Of a DNA stretch of 64,000 bases, positions 8,497-16,734 are shown one piece after another. The DNA lies in IMG/VR virus record IMGVR_UViG_3300008952_002488, positions 62,001 to 126,000 of that record, one strand, 5' to 3'. The stretch is from a virus. Within the stretch, counting starts at the first letter, position 1, and each line of letters begins with the position of its first letter. The notes under the pieces are model-generated. The model did not search any database. It was not told the DNA's origin and saw only the letters and a list, made by a program, of their open reading frames with translations. A program made the translations under genes and the position numbers.

Positions 8497-8513
8497 AAAG
8501 AAAGCGAGGATAA

Positions 8514-9326
8514 TTGAAATCTCTTTTAAGATACCCAGGTGGTAAAACAAGAGCCCTCAAACACATTACACCTTATTTCCCAAAAAACCTGACAGAAATT
8601 GTCAGTCCCTTTTTTGGTGGCGGGTCTATTGAGATTCACTACGCCTCGCAAGGTGTGCGAGTTCATGGCTATGACATCTTTGAGCCGCTCGTAAACTTCT
8701 GGCAACATGTCCTAGAAGACCCCAAGGGAATGTCCCGCCTTCTTGAGGAAATGTTTCATCCGTGTACAAAAGATATGTTTCTTCAGTATCAGAAGAAGCA
8801 GGGCTGGGACCACATGGATAACACTCACATGCTTTGGCGAGAGATGCGAGCCTGTATGTATTACGCTTTAAACCGCTCGTCATTTAGCGGGGCAACTATG
8901 AGCGGCGGATACTCACAACAAGCAGCAGACAAGCGGTTCACCCAAAGCAGCATTGACCGCCTTAGAAACTTCTCATGTCCCTTTCTAACTGTAAAGCAAG
9001 CGGACTTCACCGACAGCCTACGGAGACACGACGATGAAACTTTTATCTACGCTGACCCACCATATCTTTTGGAAAAGTCTACTCTATACGGTGAAAGGGG
9101 TTCGGCACATAAGGACTTCGACCACCAAAGTTTTGCGGAAGAAATCAAAAAGAAAAACAACTGGGTGATATCTTACAACCCTCACCCTGAAATTCTGGAA
9201 CTATACAAAGATTATAAAATAGTATACCCTGAATGGGCATATGGTATGTCCAAAGACAAGAAGTCCAAGGAGATACTGATACTTAACGTTAAGGAGAATG
9301 AAGATGCGTTATTTACTGATGATTAG
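8514..9326 (+). CDS. dam: DNA adenine methylase, Dam (D12) class
   Basis: A 270-residue protein that methylates the N6 of adenine in a short target, probably GATC-like. It begins RYPGGKTRALKHI, the D12-class motif X (YxGGKxxL). SPFFGGGSIE at 31-40 is motif I, and the catalytic DPPY is at about 181-184. Length matches E. coli Dam (278). The start is TTG 8514 with GCGAGGA just upstream; no ATG lies near. It could protect phage DNA from host restriction or mark it for replication control. It overlaps the next gene by 23 bases. Confidence 0.92.
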   Translation: MKSLLRYPGGKTRALKHITPYFPKNLTEIVSPFFGGGSIEIHYASQGVRVHGYDIFEPLVNFWQHVLEDPKGMSRLLEEMFHPCTKDMFLQYQKKQGWDHMDNTHMLWREMRACMYYALNRSSFSGATMSGGYSQQAADKRFTQSSIDRLRNFSCPFLTVKQADFTDSLRRHDDETFIYADPPYLLEKSTLYGERGSAHKDFDHQSFAEEIKKKNNWVISYNPHPEILELYKDYKIVYPEWAYGMSKDKKSKEILILNVKENEDALFTDD

Positions 9327-9831
9327 TTTATTGTTGCCTGCGATGGCAACAGCAGAGGAGCAGCGAATTGGTTTTGTTGCTGGCTCGACCCACGGTGTGG
9401 GGCTTGGTTATAGCAGGCAGTTTGACGATGGTCGAGGCTGGCAAGTCTCACTCCTGCCGATTGTGGATGAAGACTTCGATTCGACTGTTTTTGTCGGCGG
9501 AACACTTTTTCACACACTTAACTCTACCAGTTGGGGGCGTGCCTATTGGTCGCTAGGTCTCGCTGCTTTTTACCACCGAGACAGCGGCGACCACTGGGAG
9601 TATGTATGCGATGACAACGGTGACAACTGTAGGGACATAGAGATCACAGGGCAACTTGACGAGGGTGTTATGTTCTCGTTTGGTCCGGGTGTTGGGCTTG
9701 AGCGCCGATGGAAGCAGTTTGCCGTAGCTTTGGAGTTGCCGTTGGCAATTCAGGTTGGGTATGCAAATCATCAGTTTGGATTCTTGGGGATGCACCCTAT
9801 TCCTAACTTCTCGTTGATGTATTTTTGGTAG
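9304..9831 (+). CDS. outer-membrane beta-barrel-like protein with signal peptide
   Basis: A 175-residue exported protein. MRYLLMISLLLPAMATA is a signal peptide with an AxA cleavage site. The mature part alternates aromatic and small residues in short strands (GVGLGYSRQF, GWQVSLLPI, AYWSLGLAAFY) and ends in FSLMYFW; a terminal aromatic is the usual outer-membrane barrel sorting signal. I chose ATG 9304 because AAGGAG at 9291-9296 is too close to ATG 9298. A phage-made outer-membrane protein suggests surface remodelling or superinfection exclusion, which is inference. Confidence 0.7.
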   Translation: MRYLLMISLLLPAMATAEEQRIGFVAGSTHGVGLGYSRQFDDGRGWQVSLLPIVDEDFDSTVFVGGTLFHTLNSTSWGRAYWSLGLAAFYHRDSGDHWEYVCDDNGDNCRDIEITGQLDEGVMFSFGPGVGLERRWKQFAVALELPLAIQVGYANHQFGFLGMHPIPNFSLMYFW

Positions 9832-9843
9832 GAGAAAAACAAT

Positions 9844-11430
9844 ATGAATGATGACCACATCTTGTTTGGTGATGAAATTAGACAGAAGCTTCTTTCTGGT
9901 GCTAATAAATTGACTGATGCGGTGGCTTCGACTCTTGGACCTCGTGGGCAAAATGTAATTCTCTATAGACGTGGTGCTGACCCTGTTATCACAAAGGATG
10001 GCGTAAGCGTTGCCCGTGTTGTAGAACTTGACGACGATTACGAGCAAGCAGCAGTGGAGGTGCTTCGCCAAGCAGCCCTCCAAACAGAAAAGACGAGTGG
10101 CGATGGCACAACGACCAGTACTGTTTTGGCTCGTGCCATACTGCTAGCAGCCAACAAGCACATTGCTGCCGGTGCCTCATCTACTGATATCAAGAGAGGG
10201 ATTGATGCAGCAGTTGAGGCAATATGTGACAGGATTACAGAACTCGCACAGCCAGTTTCCAGCGAGGAAGAGATCCGACATGTTGCAACAGTTTCTGCCA
10301 ACGGCGATGAGGCTATAGGGGCATTGATTGCCGAGGCAGTGGCTGCCGCAGGAAAAGACGGGTCTATCACCATTGAGGAAAGCCGTTCCCTGAAAACTAT
10401 TCTGGATGTTGTTGAGGGCTTCCGCTTCGATGGCGGCTTTGTCTCTCCACAGTTTGTAACAGACCAGAGGCGTGCAGTTATAGAATATAGAGATGCCCTC
10501 GTGTTTGTGACCGACGAGACTTTAGACAATGTTGAGGAGATGCTGTCAATTTTAGAGGTGGTGGCTCGTGATGGTCGCCCCTTTGTTATTGTGGCGGAAG
10601 AGATTGAGGGTCAACTTCTTGCGGCATTGATTATGAATCGTATGCGAAATGACATGAAGATTGCCGCAGTCAAGGCACCCAAGTACGGCGAAGAGCGACG
10701 CAGCCTTCTGGAGGATATTGCGCTGGTTACGGGAGCCACCTTCGTCAGCAAAGATAGTGGTATCAGACTCAGGGATGTCAAGCTGGAGCACCTGGGGTCT
10801 GTGAAAAGAATAGAGATCAGCAAGAGACGGACTATCTTATCTGACAGCGACGTTGACTATGGGGAATTAGAAAAAAGAGTAGAGTCCCTCACCGCTCTTA
10901 TGGAAGACACAGAAGACCTCAAGGAAGCCGAAGCAATCCAAGAGAGAATAACAAGACTTCAGTCTGCCGTCGCCGTCGTTCGCATCGGAGGAGCAACAGA
11001 AATCGAAGTCACAGAAAAGAAACACAGAGTTGAGGACGCCTTAGAGGCAGTCAGGTCAGCACAAGAGGAGGGGATTGTTCCTGGCGGCGGCACAGCTTTG
11101 ATAAAAGCTGCTCATGCGGTAAGGGTTGAGCTAGCCAACGAGGACGAACTTCGGGGCGCTCAAGCTCTAGCAGAAGCGTGTACGGCTCCAATGAAACAGA
11201 TACTCAAGAATGCAGACGTGTCCTCGGACCTAGTGATAAATACCCTTCCTCATGATGAAGAGAGTCTTAATGTTGGCTTTAATGCTAGGACTGAAAACTT
11301 TGAAGATTTAATCGAGTCGGGCGTCATCGACCCAGCAAAAACTGTGAAGTGTGCGTTACAAAACGCCGCTAGCGCAGCGGGAACGCTGCTCACAACTAAT
11401 TGTGCTGTTTTAAAGAAAGGTGGTGAATAA
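9844..11430 (+). CDS. groEL: chaperonin GroEL
   Basis: A 528-residue group I chaperonin that would form a folding ring and use ATP to fold proteins. Visible signatures are LGPRGQNVIL and ITKDGVSVAR (apical hinge and ATP contacts), GDGTTTSTVLA with the ATPase Asp at about 87, and VEDALEAVRSAQEEGIVPGGG near the end. It is about 20 residues shorter than E. coli GroEL and ends in VLKKGGE without the usual GGM tail. No groES gene is visible near it, so it may use host GroES, a distant phage co-chaperonin, or none. AGGAG precedes ATG 9844, and a terminator follows. Confidence 0.95.
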   Translation: MNDDHILFGDEIRQKLLSGANKLTDAVASTLGPRGQNVILYRRGADPVITKDGVSVARVVELDDDYEQAAVEVLRQAALQTEKTSGDGTTTSTVLARAILLAANKHIAAGASSTDIKRGIDAAVEAICDRITELAQPVSSEEEIRHVATVSANGDEAIGALIAEAVAAAGKDGSITIEESRSLKTILDVVEGFRFDGGFVSPQFVTDQRRAVIEYRDALVFVTDETLDNVEEMLSILEVVARDGRPFVIVAEEIEGQLLAALIMNRMRNDMKIAAVKAPKYGEERRSLLEDIALVTGATFVSKDSGIRLRDVKLEHLGSVKRIEISKRRTILSDSDVDYGELEKRVESLTALMEDTEDLKEAEAIQERITRLQSAVAVVRIGGATEIEVTEKKHRVEDALEAVRSAQEEGIVPGGGTALIKAAHAVRVELANEDELRGAQALAEACTAPMKQILKNADVSSDLVINTLPHDEESLNVGFNARTENFEDLIESGVIDPAKTVKCALQNAASAAGTLLTTNCAVLKKGGE

Positions 11431-11473
11431 AAACACAAGTCTAACGACTAATTAAAACAGCCGGTTTCATACA

Positions 11474-11508
11474 AAAGACCAGAGTATTTTATGCCTGGTC
11501 TTTTTTTA
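11474..11508 (+). terminator. intrinsic terminator after groEL
   Basis: AAAGACCAG pairs perfectly with CTGGTCTTT across a 12-base loop, followed by a run of T. It should end the methylase-barrel-groEL transcript. Confidence 0.85.
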
Positions 11509-11523
11509 TATTGGAGCACTCAA

Positions 11524-11982
11524 ATGAGCGATGATCTTTTAAAACTTGTTTTGCAAAAAGTAGAAAATATGGAGCACAAAATCACTAGTGCTAAGTCGCT
11601 CAACGGTGGGTTTGATAAATTAGCGATAGATGTTGAGCACATCAAAGATTCCCAACGGGAAGTCCTTGACGCCGTGCGAGGCGTAAAGAAAAGCCTTTAC
11701 GAGCCAGACTCAGGGCTTTTTAGCCGAGTTAAAGAGTTGGAACTGGAATCAGCACGACGCCAAGAATATATTAATGAAACTAAACCCATTGTGGCACAAC
11801 ATCAAGAAGTTCTTATGTGGAAGAATCAAGTCCAAAAAGATGTGGACGAGGTAGAGGAGCTTCGTCTTGAGGTATCTAAGCTTCAAGACTGGAAAGCAGG
11901 TATGCAAAAGGTCATCTGGCTCATAGCAACTGCTGCTGGTGGTATGTGGGTTAAGCACTTTATGGATCTCGTGATGAAGTAA
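11524..11982 (+). CDS. coiled-coil protein with C-terminal membrane segment
   Basis: A 152-residue protein, almost entirely charged heptad-like helix (KLVLQKVENMEHKI, KELELESARRQEYI, DVDEVEELRLEVSKL), closed by a hydrophobic segment IWLIATAAGGMWV at about 133-145. The start is ATG 11524 with TTGGAG upstream; the earlier in-frame ATG 11491 lies inside the terminator hairpin. Topology is that of a tail-anchored coiled coil, and two more small membrane genes follow, so a lysis (spanin/holin-type) or envelope role is possible but not shown. Confidence 0.75.
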   Translation: MSDDLLKLVLQKVENMEHKITSAKSLNGGFDKLAIDVEHIKDSQREVLDAVRGVKKSLYEPDSGLFSRVKELELESARRQEYINETKPIVAQHQEVLMWKNQVQKDVDEVEELRLEVSKLQDWKAGMQKVIWLIATAAGGMWVKHFMDLVMK

Positions 11983-11983
11983 G

Positions 11984-12115
11984 ATGTTTACTTTGTTTGT
12001 CGCTGTCGTATGCTTAGGTGGAGCGATCTATTATCGCAATCGCTGGAAGAAATGCGAGAAGCAAAAAGAAAATCTATCTAAAAATCGGATGTTGTGGGAA
12101 GATTGGGGAGAATAA
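11984..12115 (+). CDS. small membrane protein, 43 aa
   Basis: ATG 11984 starts right after the previous stop. The product has one N-terminal transmembrane segment (LFVAVVCLGGAIYY) and a charged tail (NRWKKCEKQKENLS). The Cys in the segment and the basic tail recall small inner-membrane lysis components, but no family is recognisable. GGGGAG inside its 3' end serves the next gene, which starts 1 base after its stop. Confidence 0.6.
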   Translation: MFTLFVAVVCLGGAIYYRNRWKKCEKQKENLSKNRMLWEDWGE

Positions 12116-12116
12116 A

Positions 12117-12476
12117 ATGAAAAACTGGAAACCTTTTTTTATTGAGAACAGCAAAGTTCCTGTTGTTCTCTCTTATTTTGCCCCCATTCAGATATGGGCT
12201 ATTACTTTATTCTTTTTGGTCTTTTGTAAAGGAGAGTTGGGAGAGGTTACGAAGCGCCACGAGACAATACACTTCCAACAATTTTTAGAGACAGGTGTTA
12301 TTGGCATGGTCGCTTTGTATTTGTGGGATTACCTTCATGGTTATATCAAATATCGAGACGGAGCAGAGGCCTATAGAAGAATCAGAGCAGAACAGGAAGC
12401 CTATGAAATGGCTGATGATCCTGATTACCTCGCAACTCGTCCACGTTTTTTGTGGATAAAAAAATATAAAGTATAA
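12117..12476 (+). CDS. membrane-associated zincin-like protein (HETIH)
   Basis: A 119-residue protein with an N-terminal motif FFIENSKVPVVLSYF, a membrane segment (APIQIWAITLFFLVFC, about 20-35) and RHETIHFQQ at about 47-55, a HExxH zinc-metallopeptidase signature. A second hydrophobic stretch (VIGMVALYLWDYL) and YRDGAEAYRRIRAEQEAYE follow; the second Glu-rich part could supply the third ligand. Proteins of this kind are small membrane metallopeptidase homologues found in several phages. Substrate unknown. ATG 12117 has GGGGAG upstream, so an earlier in-frame start at 12018 is rejected. Confidence 0.7.
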   Translation: MKNWKPFFIENSKVPVVLSYFAPIQIWAITLFFLVFCKGELGEVTKRHETIHFQQFLETGVIGMVALYLWDYLHGYIKYRDGAEAYRRIRAEQEAYEMADDPDYLATRPRFLWIKKYKV

Positions 12477-12483
12477 ATAAAAC

Positions 12484-12511
12484 TTGACCTACCCTAGATG
12501 TATGCTAATAT
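12484..12511 (+). promoter_or_regulatory. sigma70 promoter, extended -10
   Basis: TTGACC 12484-12489, 16 bases, TAATAT 12506-12511 with TG one base before the -10 (TGCTAATAT). It drives the gene at 12534. The same spacing and TGnTAnTAT are shared by six other promoters in this window. Confidence 0.8.
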
Positions 12512-12533
12512 ACATATGTAAGGGAGACAGGTA

Positions 12534-13169
12534 ATGGGTTATTGGCATCAAATGTATCCTCGCCCTCAACGGGCTGAACGAGTGGAACTCACAAACGGGG
12601 CAGCCCGCTTTGAGTCCCTGATGTCCAAAGAGTTGTCGGAGCGTGACCGCAAGTTTGCTGGGTCTCTCAAGCGTCAGTTTGAGGATGGCGGCAAGTTGTC
12701 CGTCAAGCAAGTCGAGTGCCTTGAGCGTATGGAAGAGCGGTACTCCGACGAGGCTATCGTCGCCCGCAACGAGTGGGAAGCAAACTACAAAGCAAACCAT
12801 CGCCCCCTCGCTCAGATCTGCGCTCAATACTACCGCACCACCACTTACTTCCGTGACCTTGCTACCAAGGTTCTTTTGGATGAGGACTTCGTTCCCACCG
12901 AAAAGCAGTTTAACGCTCTCACCAAAAACAAGTATGCCAAGAAGGCCATCGCTGCTGCGGTTGAAGCGCCTGCCTTCCCTGTCGGTTCGCTCTGTAAGGT
13001 GCGTGCCAACTACAACTTGGTCCAGCGTCGTGACCTTCACGATCAGGTTGGTCTGGTGGTTGCTAACCACCCCGTCGGGCTCTACGCCTCCTCAACCATC
13101 CTTGTAAATGGCGAGCACGTCAAGCTCCAAGACCGTTGCTTGAAGGCGGCGAAGAAGAAAAAGAAATAA
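12534..13169 (+). CDS. hypothetical protein with C-terminal SH3-like barrel
   Basis: A 211-residue protein of two parts. Residues 1-140 are helical and charged (LSERDRKFAGSLKRQFEDGG, LSVKQVECLERMEERY, TEKQFNALTKNKYAKK). Residues about 145-205 read FPVGSLCKVRANYN ... QVGLVVANHPVG ... STILVNGEHVKLQDRCLK, the pattern of the small VGDLV...GVV barrel proteins scattered through 13-42 kb. It has its own sigma70 promoter and good AGGGAG, with codons richer in GC than most neighbours, suggesting early independent expression. Function unknown. Confidence 0.75.
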   Translation: MGYWHQMYPRPQRAERVELTNGAARFESLMSKELSERDRKFAGSLKRQFEDGGKLSVKQVECLERMEERYSDEAIVARNEWEANYKANHRPLAQICAQYYRTTTYFRDLATKVLLDEDFVPTEKQFNALTKNKYAKKAIAAAVEAPAFPVGSLCKVRANYNLVQRRDLHDQVGLVVANHPVGLYASSTILVNGEHVKLQDRCLKAAKKKKK

Positions 13170-13170
13170 C

Positions 13171-13199
13171 TTAACAAAATCTCAATAATGAGACATAAT
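13171..13199 (+). promoter_or_regulatory. probable sigma70 promoter
   Basis: TTAACA 13171-13176, 17 bases, CATAAT 13194-13199, just before AAGGAGG and ATG 13222. Confidence 0.5.
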
Positions 13200-13221
13200 C
13201 CTATTAAGGAGGATTTCGTAT

Positions 13222-13749
13222 ATGCGAGCAACAATTAGTTTTGAGGCGGATGTGTCCAGGGTAAACGACATTATGCGCTCTTTGGTTTTGGAGGAGTCCA
13301 ATGCTCTTCAGGACGCTTTCATCTGCCTGGAGAAGGCAACTGCCGACCGCATCGTGGAGGGCGTGTCCGAAGCTCTGAATCATATTTATACCGTAGCGAA
13401 TCAACTGGAGCAGTACCGAGACATGATGCTTGGATTTGAGCGTGCTCGGTTTGAGACAATGCTACCACAACCAGCGCAAGAATCTCTTGAGAATCTTGGT
13501 AATATCAGAGAAACTATCGAAGAGACGAAGAGAAATGTTCAAGGAGTCGAAGAAGCTCTGAGTAATATGTCTACCATGGATCCAAACGACATTCCCGCAG
13601 CGGAGCCAGTGTTCGACCCTAGCGAGTTTGACCCCTCTCAATTGAAGGGGTTAAAGGATACGGTTACCCAAATGAGGAGGTTTGCTAATTTTATTAAGGG
13701 GGCGGAAGATTCCTCCCTAGGAGAAGAACATGAACCTCAAGAAGGGTGA
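13222..13749 (+). CDS. hypothetical coiled-coil protein
   Basis: A 175-residue, mainly helical, acidic protein. Helices at about 20-80 (MRSLVLEESNALQDAF, ALNHIYTVANQLEQYR) and at 95-115 (NIRETIEETKRNVQG) are followed by a Pro/Asp-rich linker (DPNDIPAAEPVFDPSEFDP). AAGGAGG is 9 bases before ATG 13222. It overlaps the next gene by 20 bases and starts a run of short coupled genes. No family recognised. Confidence 0.75.
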   Translation: MRATISFEADVSRVNDIMRSLVLEESNALQDAFICLEKATADRIVEGVSEALNHIYTVANQLEQYRDMMLGFERARFETMLPQPAQESLENLGNIRETIEETKRNVQGVEEALSNMSTMDPNDIPAAEPVFDPSEFDPSQLKGLKDTVTQMRRFANFIKGAEDSSLGEEHEPQEG

Positions 13750-13957
13750 CCTAGTATATCTGCCTTCGGATATTACACTCCTTGACACTGGGGACCCATC
13801 GGCACCTGTTGATTGGATAAGATTATCTGAGCCTAGTATGGCTGTAATGGTAGAACCTAATTTTAATAACGAAAACATTTATCACAAGGTTCACGTCAAA
13901 GGAGACGATTGGCTTGTGCGAACAATTGATACAATGGAGGTAATGTCCCGTGCTTAA
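13730..13957 (+). CDS. small SH3-like barrel protein
   Basis: A 75-residue protein beginning NLKKGDLVYLPSDI, then SMAVMVEPNF, YHKVHVKGDDWLV. This is the KxGDLV...G/A-V-V...Y-x-V-x-F/V...W pattern shared by about a dozen small proteins here, consistent with a five-stranded SH3-like barrel. AGGAGAAG lies upstream of ATG 13730 inside the previous gene. Function unknown; the family fold suggests binding of nucleic acid or protein. Confidence 0.7.
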   Translation: MNLKKGDLVYLPSDITLLDTGDPSAPVDWIRLSEPSMAVMVEPNFNNENIYHKVHVKGDDWLVRTIDTMEVMSRA

Positions 13958-14261
13958 AGTTTCAGAAGTATATGAAAAACAAGTTAAAACATTTAAGGAG
14001 CGCCCCGACGGCTCTGAGTTTGTTAGTTTTGAAAAGATTTATGACACACGAGAGTGTTTACTAAACACGGAATATGTTGTTTCTATCCACCCTCATGAAT
14101 TTACAACTTCTGTGGATCATAGTAGGTTGGAGGGTAGATTTCCCGAAGGGACAAAGTTCTGTACCTTCGTGCTAGATGGCAATTCTTTTCGCTCATCTGA
14201 AATTGTCGTGGTTGGGTCTTTTCAAAAGTTTTGTCGGCTGTTGCAGGAAAATGACTCATGA
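13950..14261 (+). CDS. hypothetical protein
   Basis: A 103-residue protein starting at GTG 13950 with GGAGG 10 bases upstream, overlapping the previous gene by 8 bases. Strand-rich sequence (YVVSIHPHEFTTSV, FCTFVLDGNSFRSSEIVVVGSF) with no recognised family. Its TGA overlaps the next ATG (ATGA). Confidence 0.7.
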   Translation: MLKVSEVYEKQVKTFKERPDGSEFVSFEKIYDTRECLLNTEYVVSIHPHEFTTSVDHSRLEGRFPEGTKFCTFVLDGNSFRSSEIVVVGSFQKFCRLLQENDS

Positions 14262-15040
14262 GCCTGCCAACTTGGGGCGAACTATGGGACTATCACTGCA
14301 CCTTGAAGGATGTTGGGAACAGGACTCATGGGCTCCCCAGGCTCGGCGGCCTTTCCCGAAAATTGAATCCTTTTTATGAAGAGATGGCTTCACGCCGCTA
14401 CAACTACGCTGCGTCATCAGATAAAGCCGCTTTTCGTTTGGTGTTTCTCAAGGATGTTCTGAAGAATCCAGACAATAAAACCTTGGTCCGCAAAGGAAGG
14501 TTCATCTGGTGCAAAAATATAAGATACGAAGGACAAGGCAAAGAAGGTCTGCGTCAAATTTCTTTTACTGTTGACAAAGGTAAGAAAAGATTTCTGGTAT
14601 CAGAAAATAATGTCCTTTGTGTCCCGTCAAAGATTTTCATAAACAACAATAGGTATTTTCGAGAAAAGGAAAAAACATTTACTGCCTTCTCATCGGTGTT
14701 TGCCTATAAAAATACTTTTAATATGATGCTCAAGGAGAGTGACCTCGACCGCCAAGATTTTCAAGATCTCATTAACAGAGATAACCCTTATAAGCCAGGG
14801 ACATTAGTTGCCCCTCGTCTTGGGTATTTTTACCCTCAGCGAGCGAACACCATGCGTTCTACCCCGAAGAATGACAAAGATAAACTAAAACTAACTGCCG
14901 AGCACCCGTATGGTATTATTATTGGAAGTTTTCCCGACAACAGCGACTATTCAGGAAGAGAGTTTTACCGAGTTAGGTTCGGAGATACTACTTATGAAAG
15001 GGTACACCCAATTCAAATGGAGGTTGTAAATGAAGTTTAG
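14258..15040 (+). CDS. hypothetical protein with C-terminal SH3-like barrel
   Basis: A 260-residue protein. Its last 85 residues read YKPGTLVAPRLGYFY ... YGIIIGSFPDNSD ... YRVRFGDTTYERVHPIQMEVV, the barrel pattern of the small VGDLV family, fused here to a larger N-terminal part. That part is rich in basic and aromatic residues (RKGRFIWCKNIRY, FREKEKTFTAF) and unrecognised. ATG 14258 is coupled to the previous TGA; its end overlaps the glutaredoxin gene by 11 bases. Confidence 0.72.
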   Translation: MSLPTWGELWDYHCTLKDVGNRTHGLPRLGGLSRKLNPFYEEMASRRYNYAASSDKAAFRLVFLKDVLKNPDNKTLVRKGRFIWCKNIRYEGQGKEGLRQISFTVDKGKKRFLVSENNVLCVPSKIFINNNRYFREKEKTFTAFSSVFAYKNTFNMMLKESDLDRQDFQDLINRDNPYKPGTLVAPRLGYFYPQRANTMRSTPKNDKDKLKLTAEHPYGIIIGSFPDNSDYSGREFYRVRFGDTTYERVHPIQMEVVNEV

Positions 15041-15287
15041 ATTATACACAAAGACTAGCTGTCCTTATTGTCATATGGCGGTAAGGTTATTGGCAGATCA
15101 TCAAAAAGAATTCGAGTGCTATGCTTTGGATCAGCAGCCTGATCTATTGAATGAGATACAGAACACATACAACTGGAATACCGTACCAGTAGTTGTAGAA
15201 ATCACCGAAGGTCAAGAAAAGTTTATCGGCGGCTATACCGATTTAAAAGAGTACCTAGATACTGGAAAGCAACTGCTGAAGGGGTAA
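15030..15287 (+). CDS. glutaredoxin
   Basis: An 85-residue thioredoxin-fold protein with the dithiol active site CPYC at residues 11-14, the cis-proline motif NTVPVV and the glutathione-site GGYTDL. It would reduce disulfides using glutathione; in phages it commonly supplies electrons to ribonucleotide reductase, although no such gene is visible in this window. Full length for the family. GGAGG precedes ATG 15030, within the previous gene's end. Confidence 0.95.
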   Translation: MKFRLYTKTSCPYCHMAVRLLADHQKEFECYALDQQPDLLNEIQNTYNWNTVPVVVEITEGQEKFIGGYTDLKEYLDTGKQLLKG

Positions 15288-15292
15288 AGCAT

Positions 15293-15895
15293 ATGATATG
15301 GACTTCGACTATTTCGCCACTGGTGAAAGATGTAGAGCTAAGGAAGCCCCCAATCATTGTGAGGGTCAACAAGTTTACAGAAGATTCTGCAAAAAAGTTT
15401 CACCACGAGATGGCGCAGGCTCACAACACAGGGCAAAAGGTAATTCCGATAGTCATTGATTCGTATGGGGGGCAGGTTTACGCTCTTATGTCTATGATTG
15501 CAGCTATTGAATCTGCCGAACTTCCGGTTGCTACCATTGTTGAGGGTAAGGCAATGTCCTGCGGTGCGGTACTTCTGACCTTTGGAGAGCAGGGAATGAG
15601 ATTCGCCGACCCTAACGCCACTGTTATGATTCACGATGTGAGCAGCGGAGGCTGGGGAAAGATCGAAGAACTTAAAGCAGACGTGGCAGAAGCCGAGCGC
15701 CTCGACGAAAAGATTTTCACTATGATGGCTCGTAACTGCGGTAAGAAAGATGATTACTTTAAGAAAAAAGTTTTCAACAAGAAACACGCTGATTGGTTCA
15801 TGGATGCCGCCGAAGCCAAGAAACACGGGCTCGTTAACCATTTGCGCTTACCTAAATTGTCTCTCAAGATTGGGGTTGAAATTGATTTTGAGTGA
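15293..15895 (+). CDS. ClpP-like serine protease
   Basis: A 200-residue protein of the ClpP/crotonase fold. IDSYGG is the oxyanion-side loop (family NSPGG), Ser89 lies in GKAMSCGA (family GxASSxGA), His114 in MIHDVSSGGWG, and Asp157 in HADWFM before DAAEAKKHGLVN, so the Ser-His-Asp triad is complete. Phages use ClpP-like enzymes as prohead proteases or as processing proteases; here it sits in a run of small metabolic genes, so the role is open. It may be the enzyme that cleaves the tagged proteins, but that is only a possibility. AAGGGG precedes ATG 15293. Confidence 0.9.
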   Translation: MIWTSTISPLVKDVELRKPPIIVRVNKFTEDSAKKFHHEMAQAHNTGQKVIPIVIDSYGGQVYALMSMIAAIESAELPVATIVEGKAMSCGAVLLTFGEQGMRFADPNATVMIHDVSSGGWGKIEELKADVAEAERLDEKIFTMMARNCGKKDDYFKKKVFNKKHADWFMDAAEAKKHGLVNHLRLPKLSLKIGVEIDFE

Positions 15896-15911
15896 CCGAT
15901 CAGTCTATGCA

Positions 15912-16226
15912 ATGAAGTTTAAAACCTTTTTTGCGGGCATCGAAGCCGCCCAGAGAGATTTAGATTACTTAGAAGACTTTCTAAAGAACCCTTATGATCA
16001 GTTTGTTATTCGAAATATCGGAGATTTTTGCCTTGCTGTCACAGCCCTTTCGACACAATTGGATTATATGACCAAGAGCCTAGCTAAAAATCAGGTTTCA
16101 GATGACGGCAAGTTATTATACCTGTCGGAAGAGCAGTTAACTTCGCTTGGCTTTTATTCAGATTTAGCTACTTCATCTGTTGAGAAAATAAGAACATCAT
16201 GTGGTATTGATTTGGAGATTAATTAA
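15912..16226 (+). CDS. hypothetical helical protein
   Basis: A 104-residue protein, largely helical (FFAGIEAAQRDLDYLEDFL, LAVTALSTQLDYMTKSL). The start is uncertain: ATG 15912 lacks a clear ribosome site, and TTG 15888, overlapping the ClpP-like gene, is an alternative. The stop TAA overlaps the next ATG (TAATG). No family recognised. Confidence 0.65.
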   Translation: MKFKTFFAGIEAAQRDLDYLEDFLKNPYDQFVIRNIGDFCLAVTALSTQLDYMTKSLAKNQVSDDGKLLYLSEEQLTSLGFYSDLATSSVEKIRTSCGIDLEIN

Positions 16227-16414
16227 TGCTGCATGGTTATAGGTTTGCTATATTTTTTCTAGTTGCGTGTATTTTTCACGACGTATATTATGAAGTAGTG
16301 ACCGGATTTACCTTTGGGTACGTCGCTGCGCTTTTTTATTACGTTATGCGATATAGCGAGCTTATGCACTTTTACAAGGAGAACAACCAAGGTGAAAAAA
16401 ACGACAAAAAATAA
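16226..16414 (+). CDS. small membrane protein, 62 aa
   Basis: Two hydrophobic stretches (FAIFFLVACIFHDVYY and TFGYVAALFYYVM) suggest one or two membrane passes, followed by a charged tail (KENNQGEKNDKK). ATG 16226 shares a base with the upstream stop. It overlaps the next gene by 23 bases. Unrecognised. Confidence 0.65.
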   Translation: MLHGYRFAIFFLVACIFHDVYYEVVTGFTFGYVAALFYYVMRYSELMHFYKENNQGEKNDKK

Positions 16415-16631
16415 GAACATAGTTGATATTGGGGATATTCGCCACTCAAGGCTGACTCACACCCTGAGTTTTACGGTAGCATGTAGCCCAGAAGCGATTC
16501 GAATGGTAGAAGATTTTGCCGGACGAAACGACATGACGGCTGAAGAAACAGCAGAGGAGCTTAGAAAGGTTCTTGAGACTGGCATATTTACGAACTATCA
16601 CCGTGGTGGACTACGGATAAAATACAGTTAA
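16392..16631 (+). CDS. hypothetical protein, 79 aa
   Basis: Starts at GTG 16392 with AAGGAG 10 bases upstream. A basic N-terminus (KKTTKNKN) leads into a strand-helix pattern: LTHTLSFTVACSPEAIRMVEDFAGR, then AEETAEELRKVLETGIF. The layout suits a small DNA-binding or antitoxin-like regulator, but no family is certain. Its stop overlaps the next ATG. Confidence 0.65.
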   Translation: MKKTTKNKNIVDIGDIRHSRLTHTLSFTVACSPEAIRMVEDFAGRNDMTAEETAEELRKVLETGIFTNYHRGGLRIKYS

Positions 16632-16732
16632 TGTGGTTTAGGTTCTATACGGGAGTAGTGGTTGCTGCTTATTATCCGATCTATTTGACCATTTTGGCAA
16701 CGGATAAGATCAAACAAAAACTAGGAGTCTAA
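16631..16732 (+). CDS. micro membrane protein, 33 aa
   Basis: ATG 16631 overlaps the previous TAA. The product has a single hydrophobic segment (FYTGVVVAAYYPIYLTIL) and a short basic tail (KIKQKLGV). It is accepted because it fills the gap exactly and is coupled on the 5' side. Confidence 0.5.
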   Translation: MWFRFYTGVVVAAYYPIYLTILATDKIKQKLGV

Positions 16733-16734
16733 AA

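Noticed and set aside
9298-9831. A groES gene next to groEL
   Set aside because: The gene before groEL is a signal-peptide protein with a barrel pattern, and the one after is a coiled coil; neither has the co-chaperonin loop.
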